From positions 2,846,501-2,910,500 of the forward strand of contig NC_041786.1 of NCBI RefSeq assembly GCF_900090045.1: a stretch of DNA of 64,000 nucleotides. Direction: 5' to 3'. Below are positions 1-11,385 of the stretch, one piece after another. This DNA comes from Plasmodium malariae (Eukaryota > Apicomplexa > Aconoidasida > Haemosporida > Plasmodiidae). The notes under the pieces are model-generated. The model worked only from the letters and a program-made list of their open reading frames with translations. It was not told the origin of the DNA and did no database searches. Position 1 is the first letter of the stretch, and every line of letters starts with the position of its first letter. The position numbers and the translations under genes are program-made.

Positions 1-2007
1 CAGAGACATCATAATAAAGTATATATAGAATCAGGATATAATAATGAAGATCATAAAAATAAGTATGTAAAAAATTATAATTTGTCTAGAAAAAAAAATT
101 ATTATTCTTATAAGAAGAGAATATATAGTGGTAGAAGAAATTATGACACTCATTTTGGACAAGGGAATATTTTTTATAATAACGAATATTACTTGTTTAA
201 TGATGGAGCAACTTTAAAGAAAAAGAAAATATATCATGGTAGGAGTAGTTTCAGAAGTAAATTGCAAAGCCAGGAAATGTACGTAGACAGAATATATAAC
301 AAAAGAAGATATTTTAGTCGAAATAATAGATATACTGTTAACAATAATACAATAAGAAGTAGAGCAGAAACTAGTTATAAGGACAAGAATCGATTAGGTA
401 AATCACAAATTCATAGAAATAGTATCACCACTCATGATGATGGTTCAAGAAAATCGGATGGGAATTATGAAAGGAAAGAATTTGAAGAAGATGAGGAAGA
501 GGAAGGAGAACTGGAAGAATTAGAAGGAACAGAAAGAGAAAGAGGAGGAGCAGTAGTAGGTGGAGGAAACAACGAACGAGGATGTAGACACATTGGATAT
601 AAAGATAAAATAAACAGAAGTTCCGGTGTATCATTTAATAATAAATTTCATAGAAATAAAAAAAGGGGGCACTTCAGTAATAGGCGTAGTAGAGGTTACA
701 GTGGCAATAGTAGTAGAAGAAGCAGCATACGCGGAAAAGGCTCAAGCATGTCTCTAAGGAGAGATAGTTATTATACCTATTCGCAAAGAAAAAGACAACA
801 TATAGATAAATATAGTGATTCTTATAAAAAAACGATATCAAGAGAATCATCTGATATATATTGTAGAAGAAAAAATGTGAATAAGAGGAATAGAACGAAA
901 GTTTCCTATACAGAAGATATAAAGAAAAAAAAGAAAAAGAAAAAAGAAAATAATGACTCAGATGATGAAATTGTTCATTTTAGTTGGAAAAAAGGAATGA
1001 TATTAAATGAATGTTATATTGTTATACGTAAAATGGGGGATGGAACTTTTGGAAGAGTTTTGCTCTGTCAACATTTAGATACGAAAAAATATTATGCAGT
1101 GAAAGTTATTAGAAATATAAAAAAATATACGAAATCTGCAAAAATAGAAGCAGACATTTTGAAAAAAATTCAAAATGATGATATTAAAAATAATAATATT
1201 GTAAAATATCATGGTAAGTTTATGTATTATGATCACATGTGTTTAATTTTTGAGCCTTTGGGTCCATCATTATATGAAATTATAACAAAAAATAATTACA
1301 ATGGTTTTCATATAGAGGACATTAAACTGTATTGTATAGAAATTTTGAAGGCATTAAATTATCTTCGGAAATTATCTTTAACACATACGGATTTGAAGCC
1401 GGAAAATATTTTATTAGATGATCCTTATTTTGAAAAAACATTAACAACAGTCAGAAGAGTTACTGATGGAAGGAAAGTACAAATTTACAGAACTAAGTCG
1501 ACAGGTATTAAATTAATTGACTTTGGCTGTGCAACTTTTAAAAGTGATTATCATGGTTCTATAATTAATACAAGACAATACAGAGCTCCTGAAGTTATTT
1601 TAAATTTAGGATGGGATGTATCTAGTGATATGTGGAGTTTTGGCTGTGTATTGGCTGAACTTTATACGGGTTCCTTATTATTTAGAACCCATGAACATTT
1701 AGAACATTTAGCTATGATGGAAAGTATTATTCATCCAATACCCAAAAAAATGCTATACGAAGCTGCAAAAACTAATGGATCAAAATATATAAATAAGGAT
1801 CAATTAAGATTAGCTTGGCCAGAAAATGCATCCAGTATAAATTCTGTTAAGCATGTTAAGAGGTGTTTACCATTGTACAAAATTATTAAACATGATTTAT
1901 TTTGTGATTTCTTATATAATATATTGCAAATTGATCCAGCTCTTAGATCTTCCCCTTCCGAATTATTAAAGCACAAATTTCTTGAACAAAATTATGAGTA
2001 TTTTTAA
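1..2007 (+). CDS. CLK1: LAMMER/CLK-family protein kinase (CLK1-like), 5' end cut by window edge
   Basis: Nuclear dual-specificity kinase family that phosphorylates SR splicing factors. The frame is open from base 1, so the gene starts upstream of the window; the first internal ATG is not the start. About the first 320 residues present are a basic Arg/Ser/Lys/Tyr/Asn-rich low-complexity tail with an acidic Glu patch near 485-545, as expected for a kinase that binds RS proteins. The kinase domain runs from about base 985 to the end: glycine loop GDGTFGRV, ATP lysine in YAVKVIRN, catalytic loop HTDLKPENILL, DFGCA magnesium loop, RAPEVIL and DMWSFGC. The LAMMER signature is present as EHLAMMES, which identifies the family. 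About 668 residues lie in the window, ending TAA at 2005-2007. No intron is seen in this part. It converges with the mS29 gene. The P. falciparum CLK1 assignment rests on the LAMMER motif plus gene order. Confidence 0.9.
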   Translation, partial: QRHHNKVYIESGYNNEDHKNKYVKNYNLSRKKNYYSYKKRIYSGRRNYDTHFGQGNIFYNNEYYLFNDGATLKKKKIYHGRSSFRSKLQSQEMYVDRIYNKRRYFSRNNRYTVNNNTIRSRAETSYKDKNRLGKSQIHRNSITTHDDGSRKSDGNYERKEFEEDEEEEGELEELEGTERERGGAVVGGGNNERGCRHIGYKDKINRSSGVSFNNKFHRNKKRGHFSNRRSRGYSGNSSRRSSIRGKGSSMSLRRDSYYTYSQRKRQHIDKYSDSYKKTISRESSDIYCRRKNVNKRNRTKVSYTEDIKKKKKKKKENNDSDDEIVHFSWKKGMILNECYIVIRKMGDGTFGRVLLCQHLDTKKYYAVKVIRNIKKYTKSAKIEADILKKIQNDDIKNNNIVKYHGKFMYYDHMCLIFEPLGPSLYEIITKNNYNGFHIEDIKLYCIEILKALNYLRKLSLTHTDLKPENILLDDPYFEKTLTTVRRVTDGRKVQIYRTKSTGIKLIDFGCATFKSDYHGSIINTRQYRAPEVILNLGWDVSSDMWSFGCVLAELYTGSLLFRTHEHLEHLAMMESIIHPIPKKMLYEAAKTNGSKYINKDQLRLAWPENASSINSVKHVKRCLPLYKIIKHDLFCDFLYNILQIDPALRSSPSELLKHKFLEQNYEYF

Positions 2008-3240
2008 CTCGTCCAATGGAAAATTAGCATAACATTTTTATATCTTCAGAACGTGTGATCCGTAGGGTAGTTTGGAATTATGGACAGTATAGAATTATGC
2101 ACAGTATGGAATTATGACAATATGGGGTAATTACAGATGCGCTGAATGAGCTACCATCATTTTAGCTGAATTTTATTTTATTCTTCTTTATTCCTATTTC
2201 ATTTTAATTTGTGCGAAGTTGATTGCTCTAGTCATTTTAATTTGTTATTATTTTTTTAATTTATTATATGTTATTTGTGTTTTAATATACCTTTCCCCCG
2301 TCCTTTACCTTTTTTATGTACTCATTTTTGGAGTAAAATGTATTATTTAAAGTTAGTATGTATACATACGTGTAACTATGTATAAACATATTTGTACCAC
2401 TTATACGCGTATATGTGTATAAACATTTGTACGACATATATGTAAATATGTACGTACATTTGTTTTACATACATGTAAATCTGTATATATATATATTTAT
2501 ATATATAACCCCCATAATTAGTAATGTCAATGCAGGATATTGTCAAATATTTCTTTACTTTTTTATATTGTAAGAGGATAAATTTAAACCAATAAGTACC
2601 CACATGTAGATATATAAACACCGTGCATTTCTTTTTTTTCCTTTTTTTTTTTTTTTTTTCATTTTTACTTCTACTGCATTACCGATTTTTTGTTGTAAAC
2701 CTGTAAACAAGTTTTTTACTTTATACAACATTTTGTTATAAAACTTTTTTTATGAGTAAATTATAATGTACACCACTTTATATTGACAAATAAGGTTCTG
2801 TGTATGTTTTCAAAAAATCAAAAGTGTAATATACAGTATATTACATTACTAAGCAAATACAATATAATACATTGAAAAAATATTATTCAAATATGAAATA
2901 TGCAAATATATATATGCAAAGAATACATTTGTAAAAATGTATTAAGCGAATGTACTATACAGAAAGTAACATAACAGGATACACACATACACAAAGAAAA
3001 TATAAAAAAAAGGAAAAGTGGGAGATTTGCAAATGGAGCATGATAAAAAAAAAAAAAAAAAAAAAAAAAAACCATTTTCTAAGGGCATTTTAAAAAAAAG
3101 TAATATACCTTATGTAGAAAGAAGGAAAAGCAAATAAATAAAAAAGAAGATATAATGTATTCTTTAAAAATTGTTTCCTTCCTTTTGAAATGCTCTATTA
3201 TTCGATTCGTCCTTAAAAAGACGTTAAGACTTTAACCCGA
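2008..3240. other. Intergenic spacer between convergent genes
   Basis: 3' flanks of CLK1 (+) and the mS29 gene (-). AT-rich, with a poly(T) tract near 2629-2659, a poly(A) tract near 3048-3070 and (TA)-rich stretches near 2484-2507. No coding-like patch or RNA gene seen. Confidence 0.6.
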
Positions 3241-5494
3241 TCAGTACAAAGTTGTTAGGAGCTTTCTCGCTTGGAACCCATTTCCGCCTAATAAAAAGAG
3301 AAAGAGAATATATTTTTTTTAAATTATATATCATCGGGCATTGAAAATGTACACTTGGGGCATGGATATTTAAGTGGGACGTGGATATGTATGTTGGGTA
3401 TTGATATGTATGTTGGGTATGGATATGTATGTTGGGTATGTATATGTATGTTGGGCATGGATATGTATGTTGGGCATGGATATGTACGTGGGGAATGGAA
3501 ATATACGTGGGGCATAGTAATATATATGGGGATCATTTATAATATAATTATGGGCACATTTAAGCGGCAGATATATAGGCTCATGATGCCTATTTTTCAA
3601 AATCGAAAAAAGGCAGGGAAACGTAACAAGCAAGATAAAACTAACCTGTTAGCATGTAGAAATATTCCAATTTATTAATGTCAAAATTGTAAATAACATT
3701 TTGGTTAAACAAATGAGCAACGTAGTTTTTGAACTCTCTTAGAGTGTAATTACGAACAGTCTTGATTTCTTTTTTGTGTATTCCAAGGAGGTCAGGCCTA
3801 AAATTTCTTCGATTTTCCCTATCCCAACAAGTAGCTACAATTTTAACACATCTTTTATATTTGGAGGCATTCCACTGTAGTAATAATTTTGGTATAGTAA
3901 AGTAGTAGGTTGGTATATAGCCATTATATTTCGTATTTTCAAAATTAATAGATAAATATTCAGAAACACTTAGGGAGTAATTATACTGATCTGTTGCAAT
4001 TAATAGAGGAAATTCAGTTTGCCTTTTTAGATGTTCAAATAATGCATATGTACACAGATTTGCATAAGAAGCATTGTTTATTCCAATATTTGCTAATTCT
4101 AACAAATTAGGAGGTATAGAAAATTTATCTAATATGTTTGGAATTTTTACATTGTCATAATAAAATTTATATAATTTTTGCTTAAACATATTTTTCTCTC
4201 TCTCACTTATGCTGTTATATGTCTCATCATTTTCTATTTCTGCATTAATTGTCTTTTTAATAATATCATCGTATATTCTTTTATTGTATAATAAATGTGT
4301 TCCATCTAAACAAGTAGTATTTAAAATATTTTTATTTATTTTAATTTCTTTTAAAAAATTTTCATTAACTTTTACAATATCTTCAAGGAATTGTCTGCTT
4401 AACTCTGGTTGGATATATAAATTAGTATTACTGCGAACAATATCATTTATATCAAATTTATACTTTTTCATATTAGGTATAAAAATGACAAACCAGTTGT
4501 TTAGCTTTGCCCACAAAACAACACTATTTAATATGCAGCTCTTTCCTGTACCTCTTTTTCCGTCTATTAAGATGCTCCTACTTCTGTATGAAGAAGAGAT
4601 GTTTTCATTGTTCTCCCAGTTATGATCTTTATTCATCCTTAATTTGTTGTCTGTATGTGTAGTATAGGAAAAAGTGTTTGCCTTTACTCCCTCATTGATG
4701 GTAGCACTGTTCTCCATCATAGCGCTTATATCATAATACGGTGAGATGATATTTTTTTGTAAAAAATAATTATCTAAATCGTACGAATCTCTTTTCTTAT
4801 TTGATTTAAAGTCTTGTGCGCAGTGTAATAATTCATTTATAATCTCATACGTTAATTTTCTGTATAATATTCCGACACCTTTCACATTCTGCAAGTTGTT
4901 CATTATAGTCTTTTTATCACGCGTATCGCTACTGCTATTACTACTACTTCTACTACTACTACTACTTCTACTATTACTACTACTACTGCTATTACTATTA
5001 CTACTACTACTGATATTACTACCAGTACTACTACTATTACTGTTATTTTTTATTTCATTAATTAACATGTCCAAGTTGTCGGTATCCCCGTTATGCATTA
5101 ATATATCCTTAGGGAGCTCTCCTGATAGCCCTTCGGGAAAAAATGTATCCAAATATTCTTTTTCAAAAAGAAAATATTTATCTATATTTTCAATACAAAA
5201 GTCAGATGATTTTATATTTTTTATTTTCTCATTTTCCACATTTATATATATATTTGAGTTAAAAAAGAAATCATTCATATGCCTTTTCTCCTTCTTTACT
5301 TGAATATTTAATAACTTGCTATATCTATCTTCATCATATGGGAATGCAACTAATTCTTTATTATATATGTTATGTATATCGTCTTCATTTTTTCTATTTC
5401 TTTCTATGTATGTTTTGTGAACCTTAGTATTGTTAATAATCGATGTAATTTTATATGTGTTAATTTTCCTAACAAACACTGACAGCGATTTCAT
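3241..5494 (-). CDS. Mitochondrial ribosomal protein mS29 (DAP3-like P-loop protein), two exons
   Basis: Predicted GTP-binding component of the mitochondrial small ribosomal subunit. Exon 1 is 5494-3646 and exon 2 is 3287-3241, giving 631 aa. The start is the ATG at 5494 (MKSLSVFVRKINTYK), a basic N-terminus suited to mitochondrial import; the open frame upstream begins only with TTG. The Walker A motif is GKRGTGKS, with a hydrophobic Walker-B-like strand FPLLIATDQ. A Ser/Asn-rich run (bases about 4925-5045) is a typical Plasmodium insert. Read without splicing, the frame stops at 3641-3643, but CTAACAG|GTTAGT there is a good donor. TTTTTATTAG at 3288 is the acceptor, and the join restores a DAP3-like ending, FYMLTGGNGFQARKLL. 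The intron holds a 19-bp minisatellite. Family identity rests on the P-loop context and the C-terminal pattern; the splice join is inferred. Confidence 0.75.
3344..3533. repeat. 19-bp minisatellite, about 10 degenerate copies
   Basis: Tandem unit close to TGGATATGTATGTTGGGTA, with point variants at the edges. It lies wholly inside the predicted mS29 intron (3288-3645). Open frames on both strands here simply read through the repeat. Confidence 0.85.
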
Positions 5495-7063
5495 ATTAAT
5501 TTGTGTGGAAAAGAACAAAAATTACAAAATAAAAATGAGGAAAAAGGATAGTTTCTCATCATAAATAATTGTGTAAGTGGTCAATTATAATAAAGAAAAG
5601 GTCAATGAAAAGAAACAAACACACTGATTTCTCCTTCTACTGAAAAAGTAAAAATTTATAGCACCAAAAGTGGAAGAAGAATTTGAGTTAGTGTTCGAGT
5701 TGGTGTTCGCGTTCACGTTCACATGCGCATCTTTGGAACATTTATTCATTCCTGCATACATATTAAAATGTTAAAAAAAAGAAAATATCGCTACGTGCTA
5801 AAGTGAAATAATTCGAACATGCGATTGGACCAAATAATATAAATGATGCATTATTTTTCCTTTTTGTGGGAAAAAAACAAAAAATGAAATATTCATCTAC
5901 CTTTACGAGAAAATATACTATTGTACATAGTATTGTATGTATGTGTAACAGGGCCTCTTATTATATACACAAAATAAAAGATGAAAATAAGAACAAAAGA
6001 AATTTTTATGAGGGATAGGAGGGAAAATTAAAAAACAATATCGATTCCGTGTTCGATCATTTTTAAATATACATTCTTTTGAAACGTTGCAATAAAGTAT
6101 TTAATAATTCATTTGTTGACATTAGAAATGGCAATAATTATGTCGTAAAAATATGTCTACCATTGTTTAACGCCTTTGTTTTTACGGCACAAATTATATG
6201 GTACTATTAATTTTAACTGTGAGGTCAAAAAAAAAAAAAAAAAAAAAATACTATACAAACATACAATAAATGGTTACTTTTTACACTCTTACATGTAAAA
6301 GAATCTCCTACGACACTTATGTTAGCTTAAAGAACTGCATCGATATTTATATTTTGAGAAATAGTCTCTACTTCGGAGTTAAAAGTTTGTTTGTATTTTT
6401 GTTTTTCTGTTTTTCTGTTTTTCTGTTTTTCTGTTTTTCTGTTTTTCTGTTTTTCTGTTTTTCTGTTTTTCTGTTTTTTTTTTTTTTTTTTTTTTTTTAA
6501 ATTGTAAGGTAAACAAGCTTATTTTTTTGAATTAGAAGAAAAACTGCAATTATTGAAACTACTTGGTGTGGAAAAAAAAAAAAAAAAAAAAATAAAAAAC
6601 TGCTAAATGAAATGTAAAAAATGTAAGAAGCGAATATAAGCTATCTTGTTTCACCAATGGACAACTGTGAAAGGGATGAATGTCCAAATTTGGCGTGTTA
6701 AAAAAAATGTGCACAAAAAAATAGTACGTAAATAAACATTAAATATGGTAGATTTAATTATTCCTAAATTTGTACCTTGTAAATTTTGGAATTTTTGCAT
6801 TTTTCATCTTTGAAAAATATAGAAGCACATATATATATATAGATGAAAATATTTAAAAACATTTAAAAATATTTAAGAATATTTAAAGATATGTAAATAT
6901 ATATAAAGATATGTAAAAATATATAAAGACGTATAAAAATATTTAAAAATATGTAAGGACTCCAAAACTTCAACTGTTAAGTGAAACTTACATTTTTGAA
7001 GCATTTTGTAAATATATTTTTTTTCTCTTTTGTATTATGAAAATGAATACTACTTAATTTTGT
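5495..7063. other. Intergenic spacer upstream of mS29 and downstream of the helicase
   Basis: Contains the presumed mS29 promoter, poly(A)/(T) tracts near 6229-6249, 6470-6498 and 6571-6591, and degenerate TTTAAAAATAT repeats at about 6845-6955. A 76-codon frame at 6270-6500 (+) starts plausibly but runs into the TTTTTCTG repeat; I do not count it as a gene. Confidence 0.55.
6392..6498. repeat. 8-bp TTTTTCTG tandem repeat ending in poly(T)
   Basis: About ten near-perfect copies of TTTTTCTG followed by an uninterrupted poly(T) run of about 27 nt. Intergenic. Confidence 0.85.
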
Positions 7064-9946
7064 TTAGTCTTCGTATAGAATTTTATATAACATTTTTTTT
7101 GAGTGAATCATTTGCTTATAAATTTCCTCATCAGCCTTGTTTGCATACTGATCATCTGAATCTGAGCTGAAATCACATTCGCCTTCTAAATCTGCCAATT
7201 CTGCTAGTTTACGAAAAAAAAGTTTACAACTTCTTTCTTTCATTTTCCTATTCATTTTCACCAATTGTGCACAATATAAAAGTGCTCTTTTTATTTTTGT
7301 GCTATCTTTATCGTCTATTCTTTTCAACTCCTCAAGTTCCTTTTGTTCTTCAAAATTTAATCCTATTTTTTTTAAGGCGTTTGCCCATTTTGAAACCTCA
7401 TCGTCCGCTACGAAACAGATACATTTACCTGGATGGGAAAATTTAATGAAAAATAAATAAAAGCAGAATAAAAACAAAATAAAAAAAAAAATAAAATAAT
7501 AAAAATGATACAAAATGAAGAAAAAAAGTTAATAAAGAAGGCCATTTCACATTTCTCGTACAAGAAGCAATTAGAGGTATGCAGCACGCGCGCGAGCATA
7601 CATTTATACATGTATATATATATGGCATAGACATATCTATAACATAAGCGAATTATGCACGCATGTGTGCCAGGTATAGATGTATTTTTACCCGTCTTGA
7701 AATTTCTAGCCGTGCGACCTGATCTATGAACGAAGGTAACATCGTTGACTGGACAATTCAGCTGAATAATCAAATCGCATTTGTCCAAATCTATTCCTCT
7801 ACTTAATACATCGGTACAGAATAATACAGAATTGCAATTGCTTTGGGAAAAGTTGAATATACTTTGTACTCGATATTTTAGTTTTTGCTGGGAATGTACA
7901 GAAAAGAATTTTACTTTGTTTTTTAAAACTATATTACTTCTATGTTTTTTTGGCAAAGATGTTTCTAGAGCTTGGTCAAAAAATAAATATCGAAATACTG
8001 TAAAAAGCTCTCTTGTCCTTTTAATTGTGTTCACGAAAATAATTACTTTTTTGATATTGTCCTCTTCTTTATCTTCCTCATTCTGCATTTTCTCATTCAT
8101 GTTCACCTCCTTTTTCTCCTCCTCATTCGTCTCAACCTTTTTCTTATCATCATTACTTGTTAATTCATTGTTAAAATATAATGTTAACAAATAATAAAGT
8201 TTTTGCAAAATTTTCGATTTTTCACATTTTGCTATATTTAATGTAAGACCCGCTGGTAAGATGCAATTAGAATTACTACCATTACCTGCATTTTCATCCG
8301 ATATATTGATAACAGTTGAATTTTCCTTTCGTATTGTAACAACATTCAAAAATTTAGCTAGATTTTCATTTTGCAGCTGAACTGTTAAACCTAATGTAGC
8401 CGATATAAGAAAGGTCTGTACAAATTTTCTTTTCTTACCCCCTACAGACTTATATAAATGTTTCGAAATAAAGCTTATATCCTTTATAAACGACGTTTCA
8501 ATCATTTTGTCAATTTCATCGCAAGCAAAATATCTGATGTTTTTCATTTCAAATATATAATTAATTTTTTCCTCTAATTCTAAGAAATATCTTAGTCTTC
8601 CAGGTGTACATATAATTATTTCTGGTTTCTTGGATATAATTCTTTTCTGTTTGTTAATATTTATACCTCCTATTAATGTTGTAATATACAAATTAATATA
8701 TTTATTTATATACCCGAAATGGTTTAATATCTGAAGAGCTAATTCCCTGGTTGGTACTAATATTAAACCTCTAAATTTTTGTGGGCTTTTTTGTTTTTTT
8801 GCATATTCCATTAATTTTTTCTTTACTAAATTATTTAATATCGGCAAGCAGAAGGTTAATGTTTTTCCTGTACCTGTTTTTGATATAGCTACGATGTCGT
8901 TTTTAAAACTTATTGCCTCTTCCAATGTCTTCATTTGAATTTCTGTTGGCTTCCAAAATTTGTTGTCATATAAGCCTTTCAATATGCTGTAAAATATGTC
9001 TATTGATTTATTCATATTCCATCTTTTGTAAACTATTAAGCATTTAATATCCTTTATGTTCTTAAAACTGTCTTCATTATTAATAAGTGCATGTATATCA
9101 AATCTTTCTTTTTTTTTATTTTCATTATTCTTATTCAAACTGTCCTCCCCTTTAGTACCATTTCGTTTATTCTTTATTTGTCTTTTTTTATTTTCTTTTT
9201 GTGATTTTTCCGCCTTTTTATTTATTTTCTTTTTGCTTACAACTTTTTTCTTTTTTGAGCTCTCCTCTTCTTCCTCTGCGCTTTTCAGAAGTCTTCTATT
9301 TTTGTTCTTTCTTTTTCTCTTTCTTCTCTTTTTTTTTTCATCCTTTTTTATCTTTTCCTTGTTGTTCTCTTCCCTGTTATCCTCTTCCCTGTTGTCCTCT
9401 TCCCTGTTATCCTCTTCCCTGTTATCCTCTTCCCTGTTGTCCTCTTCCCTGTTATCCTCTTCCCTGTTATCCTCTTCCCTGTTATCCTCTTCCCTGTTAT
9501 CCTCTTCCTTGTTTTGCACTTCCTTGTTTTGCACTTCCTCTCTTTCCTCTTCCTTGTTTTGCACTTCCTCTCTTTCCTCTTCCCTGTTGTCCTCTTCCTT
9601 TTTGTCCTCTTCCTTTTTGTCCTCTTCCTTTTTATCCTCCCTCTTTTTGTTTTCTTCCTTTTTGTTCTCTTCCTTTTTGTTAATTTTCTTTTTTCCAACT
9701 TTAATTAGTTCGCCCTTTTCCGAATTTTTTTCGTCAGCTTGTGATGGGGTCTTTTTTGCTTTCTTTGTTTTATTCAGAACTAATTTTTTGGAATTTTTTT
9801 TCGTTTTTTCTTTCACCTCCTCTTTTTTATCCTCACTAAAATCCGCAGTCTTTTCCTGTTCTGTTTTTTTCAAGTCATCTTCACACAGTATTTTTAAGTT
9901 AACAGGATTTGCTTTCTCAATTGACACCAGTCCTTCCTTTTTCAGT
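7064..9946 (-). CDS. DEAD-box RNA helicase of the Mak5/DDX24 type; 5' exon unresolved
   Basis: Predicted nucleolar ATP-dependent RNA helicase acting in 60S ribosome assembly. Exons 9946-7692 and 7428-7064 join in frame (ACGG|GTAAAA donor, CCATCCAG|GT acceptor), giving HRSGRTARNFKTG followed by KCICFVADDEV. Helicase motifs in order: SKTGTGKT, PTRELALQ, TPGRL, DEID in place of DEAD, ISATL, SRGID and HRSGRTAR. The KKPEIIICTPGRL context and spacing resemble Mak5/DDX24 more than other families. The N-terminal third is Lys/Glu-rich with a five-residue NREED repeat. No in-frame ATG exists between 9946 and the helicase core; the upstream frame begins with GTG at 9927. A spliced 5' exon is therefore required. 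Candidates on the minus strand near 10095 include ATGGGA|GTATTAATA or a longer exon ending TTTTTT|GTGAAT. Confidence 0.82.
9360..9680 (-). repeat. 15-bp coding repeat (NREED)n and related Glu/Lys repeats
   Basis: Period-15 array, in frame with the helicase, encoding about nine to ten NREED units and then variant EEREEVQNKE and KKEED units. Antisense frames here are artefacts of the repeat. Confidence 0.85.
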
Positions 9947-10222
9947 CTACATAACGAAGGGGGAGAAAAAAATATAAAATAAAAAATAAATTAAGAAAAA
10001 AAAATAATAAAATAAAAATAGTAATAATGATAATAATAAATTCACAAAAAATTAGTGTAATGATAAAGAATAATAACAAATATTAATACTCCCATTTTGA
10101 TGAAGGCGGTAAAAGGACGCAGACGTAAAAAGTGTCATATAATGAGAAGAATGAATACACATTTTTGAGCTTATGCGTTTGTTATGGGAACGTTTAAATT
10201 AAAAACATTATGTATATATGTG

Positions 10223-10255
<33 letters not shown>

Positions 10256-11072
10256 GTTTTTACATATATATATAATATATGTTTATATATATTTACTTAT
10301 ATCATGCACATTGACATAAAATTTCATATGAATAAAATTAAGGACATAGGATGCTATATAATTTTACATAAATGTACTTTTTCGACATACATATAATATG
10401 TGTACACATATATATATATATATATATAACTATACTAAAATGCATATAATATCATAAGAAAAAAATTTTAGGCAGTGGGTGGCATATTTTTGCACATGTA
10501 CTTTCTCGACATACATATATCATGTGTAAACATACATATATATATATATAACTATACAAACATGCATATAATTTCATATGCCTAAAATTCAGGGCCATTA
10601 GTACTCCATTTTTTTTTCATGAATGTACTACTTTTTTGACATACATATCATATACGTATGTATATATATTTATATCATGCAAACTGGTATATAATTTCAT
10701 ATTCATAAAATTCGTGGCCCTGCATACTATATTTTATTATATATATGCACTTTTTTGTTATACATATAATATGTGTATAAATATATTAAATATATATTTA
10801 TGTCATACAAAGTGGCATTATAATTTTATATGCACGAAATTCCGTGGCTTCGCTTTGGTTACTACATTTTTTTACATGCATGTACTACTTTTTGGCCATT
10901 CATACAATATGTATCTATACATAAATATCGGTACTTATACATACATATGGGTATTTATCTCTCTCTATATACATATATATACATATGGGTATTTATCTCT
11001 CTCTATATACATACATATACATATGGGTATTTATCTCTCTCTATATACATACATATACATATGGGTATTTAT
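9947..11072. other. Repeat-rich spacer between helicase and HisRS, first part
   Basis: Holds the missing 5' exon and promoter of the helicase, poly(T) at about 10227-10255, the ~125-bp repeat array and a 38-bp array. No other coding-like patch. Confidence 0.5.
10301..10915. repeat. Degenerate ~125-bp tandem repeat, five copies
   Basis: Units begin near 10301, 10429, 10548, 10674 and 10801. Each has the same order of elements: (A/T)TCATGCA, a TATAATTTCATATG-like box, AAAATT followed by a short GC-richer patch such as GGGCCA or CGTGGCC, a T-rich run, TGTACTT(T), GACATACATAT and a (TA)n tail. Copies differ at many positions, so the array is old. No function is assigned. Confidence 0.7.
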
Positions 11073-11075
11073 TTA
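10932..11075. repeat. 38-bp tandem repeat with CATATGGGTATTTATCTCTC core
   Basis: The GGGTATTTAT core recurs at about 10949, 10987, 11025 and 11063, an exact 38-bp spacing. The last copy loses the CTCTCTC tract. Confidence 0.85.
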
Positions 11076-11385
11076 TATGTATATAAATATATATAGGTAC
11101 TTTTGTATATGCATATAATTATGTACGCATAAGTTGAAAAGCATGTTCGCCTCATTTAAAAAAAGGCTTGGAGATAAAAACACAGCAATAAATGCAATCT
11201 TCTCTAATGTAAAATATAAAGATAGCATTACTCCATTTATCTCATGCGCATACATATTTATGTAAATGTATATGCACATATTTCTATAATAAAGCACAAT
11301 TTTTATATATGCTCAAATAAGTATTTATGTTTATAATTGCTGCCTTACTGTTTGAGGAGAGCAGGCGCAAGTGTAACTTCTTCAT
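11073..11385 (-). CDS. Possible tiny two-exon membrane protein, unknown function
   Basis: I do not recognise this. Exon 1 (11385-11349) reads MKKLHLRLLSSN and ends at a strong donor, A|GTAAGG. A 145-nt AT-rich intron ends TTTTACATTAG, and exon 2 (11203-11073) continues in frame: KKIAFIAVFLSPSLF, then NEANMLFNL and a low-complexity tail to TAA. The product would be about 55 aa: a basic start followed by one hydrophobic segment, as in small mitochondrial inner-membrane subunits or a signal anchor. Against it, the purine bias of both patches favours the opposite strand, where MFASFKKRLGDKN can be read at 11142 but finds no frame-compatible second exon. The last dozen residues may be read-through of an unspliced donor. 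Confidence 0.35.

Noticed and set aside
9056..9982. Plus-strand ORFs (308 and 160 aa) rich in Leu, Ser and Phe
   Set aside because: Complement of the charged N-terminal repeats of the minus-strand helicase.
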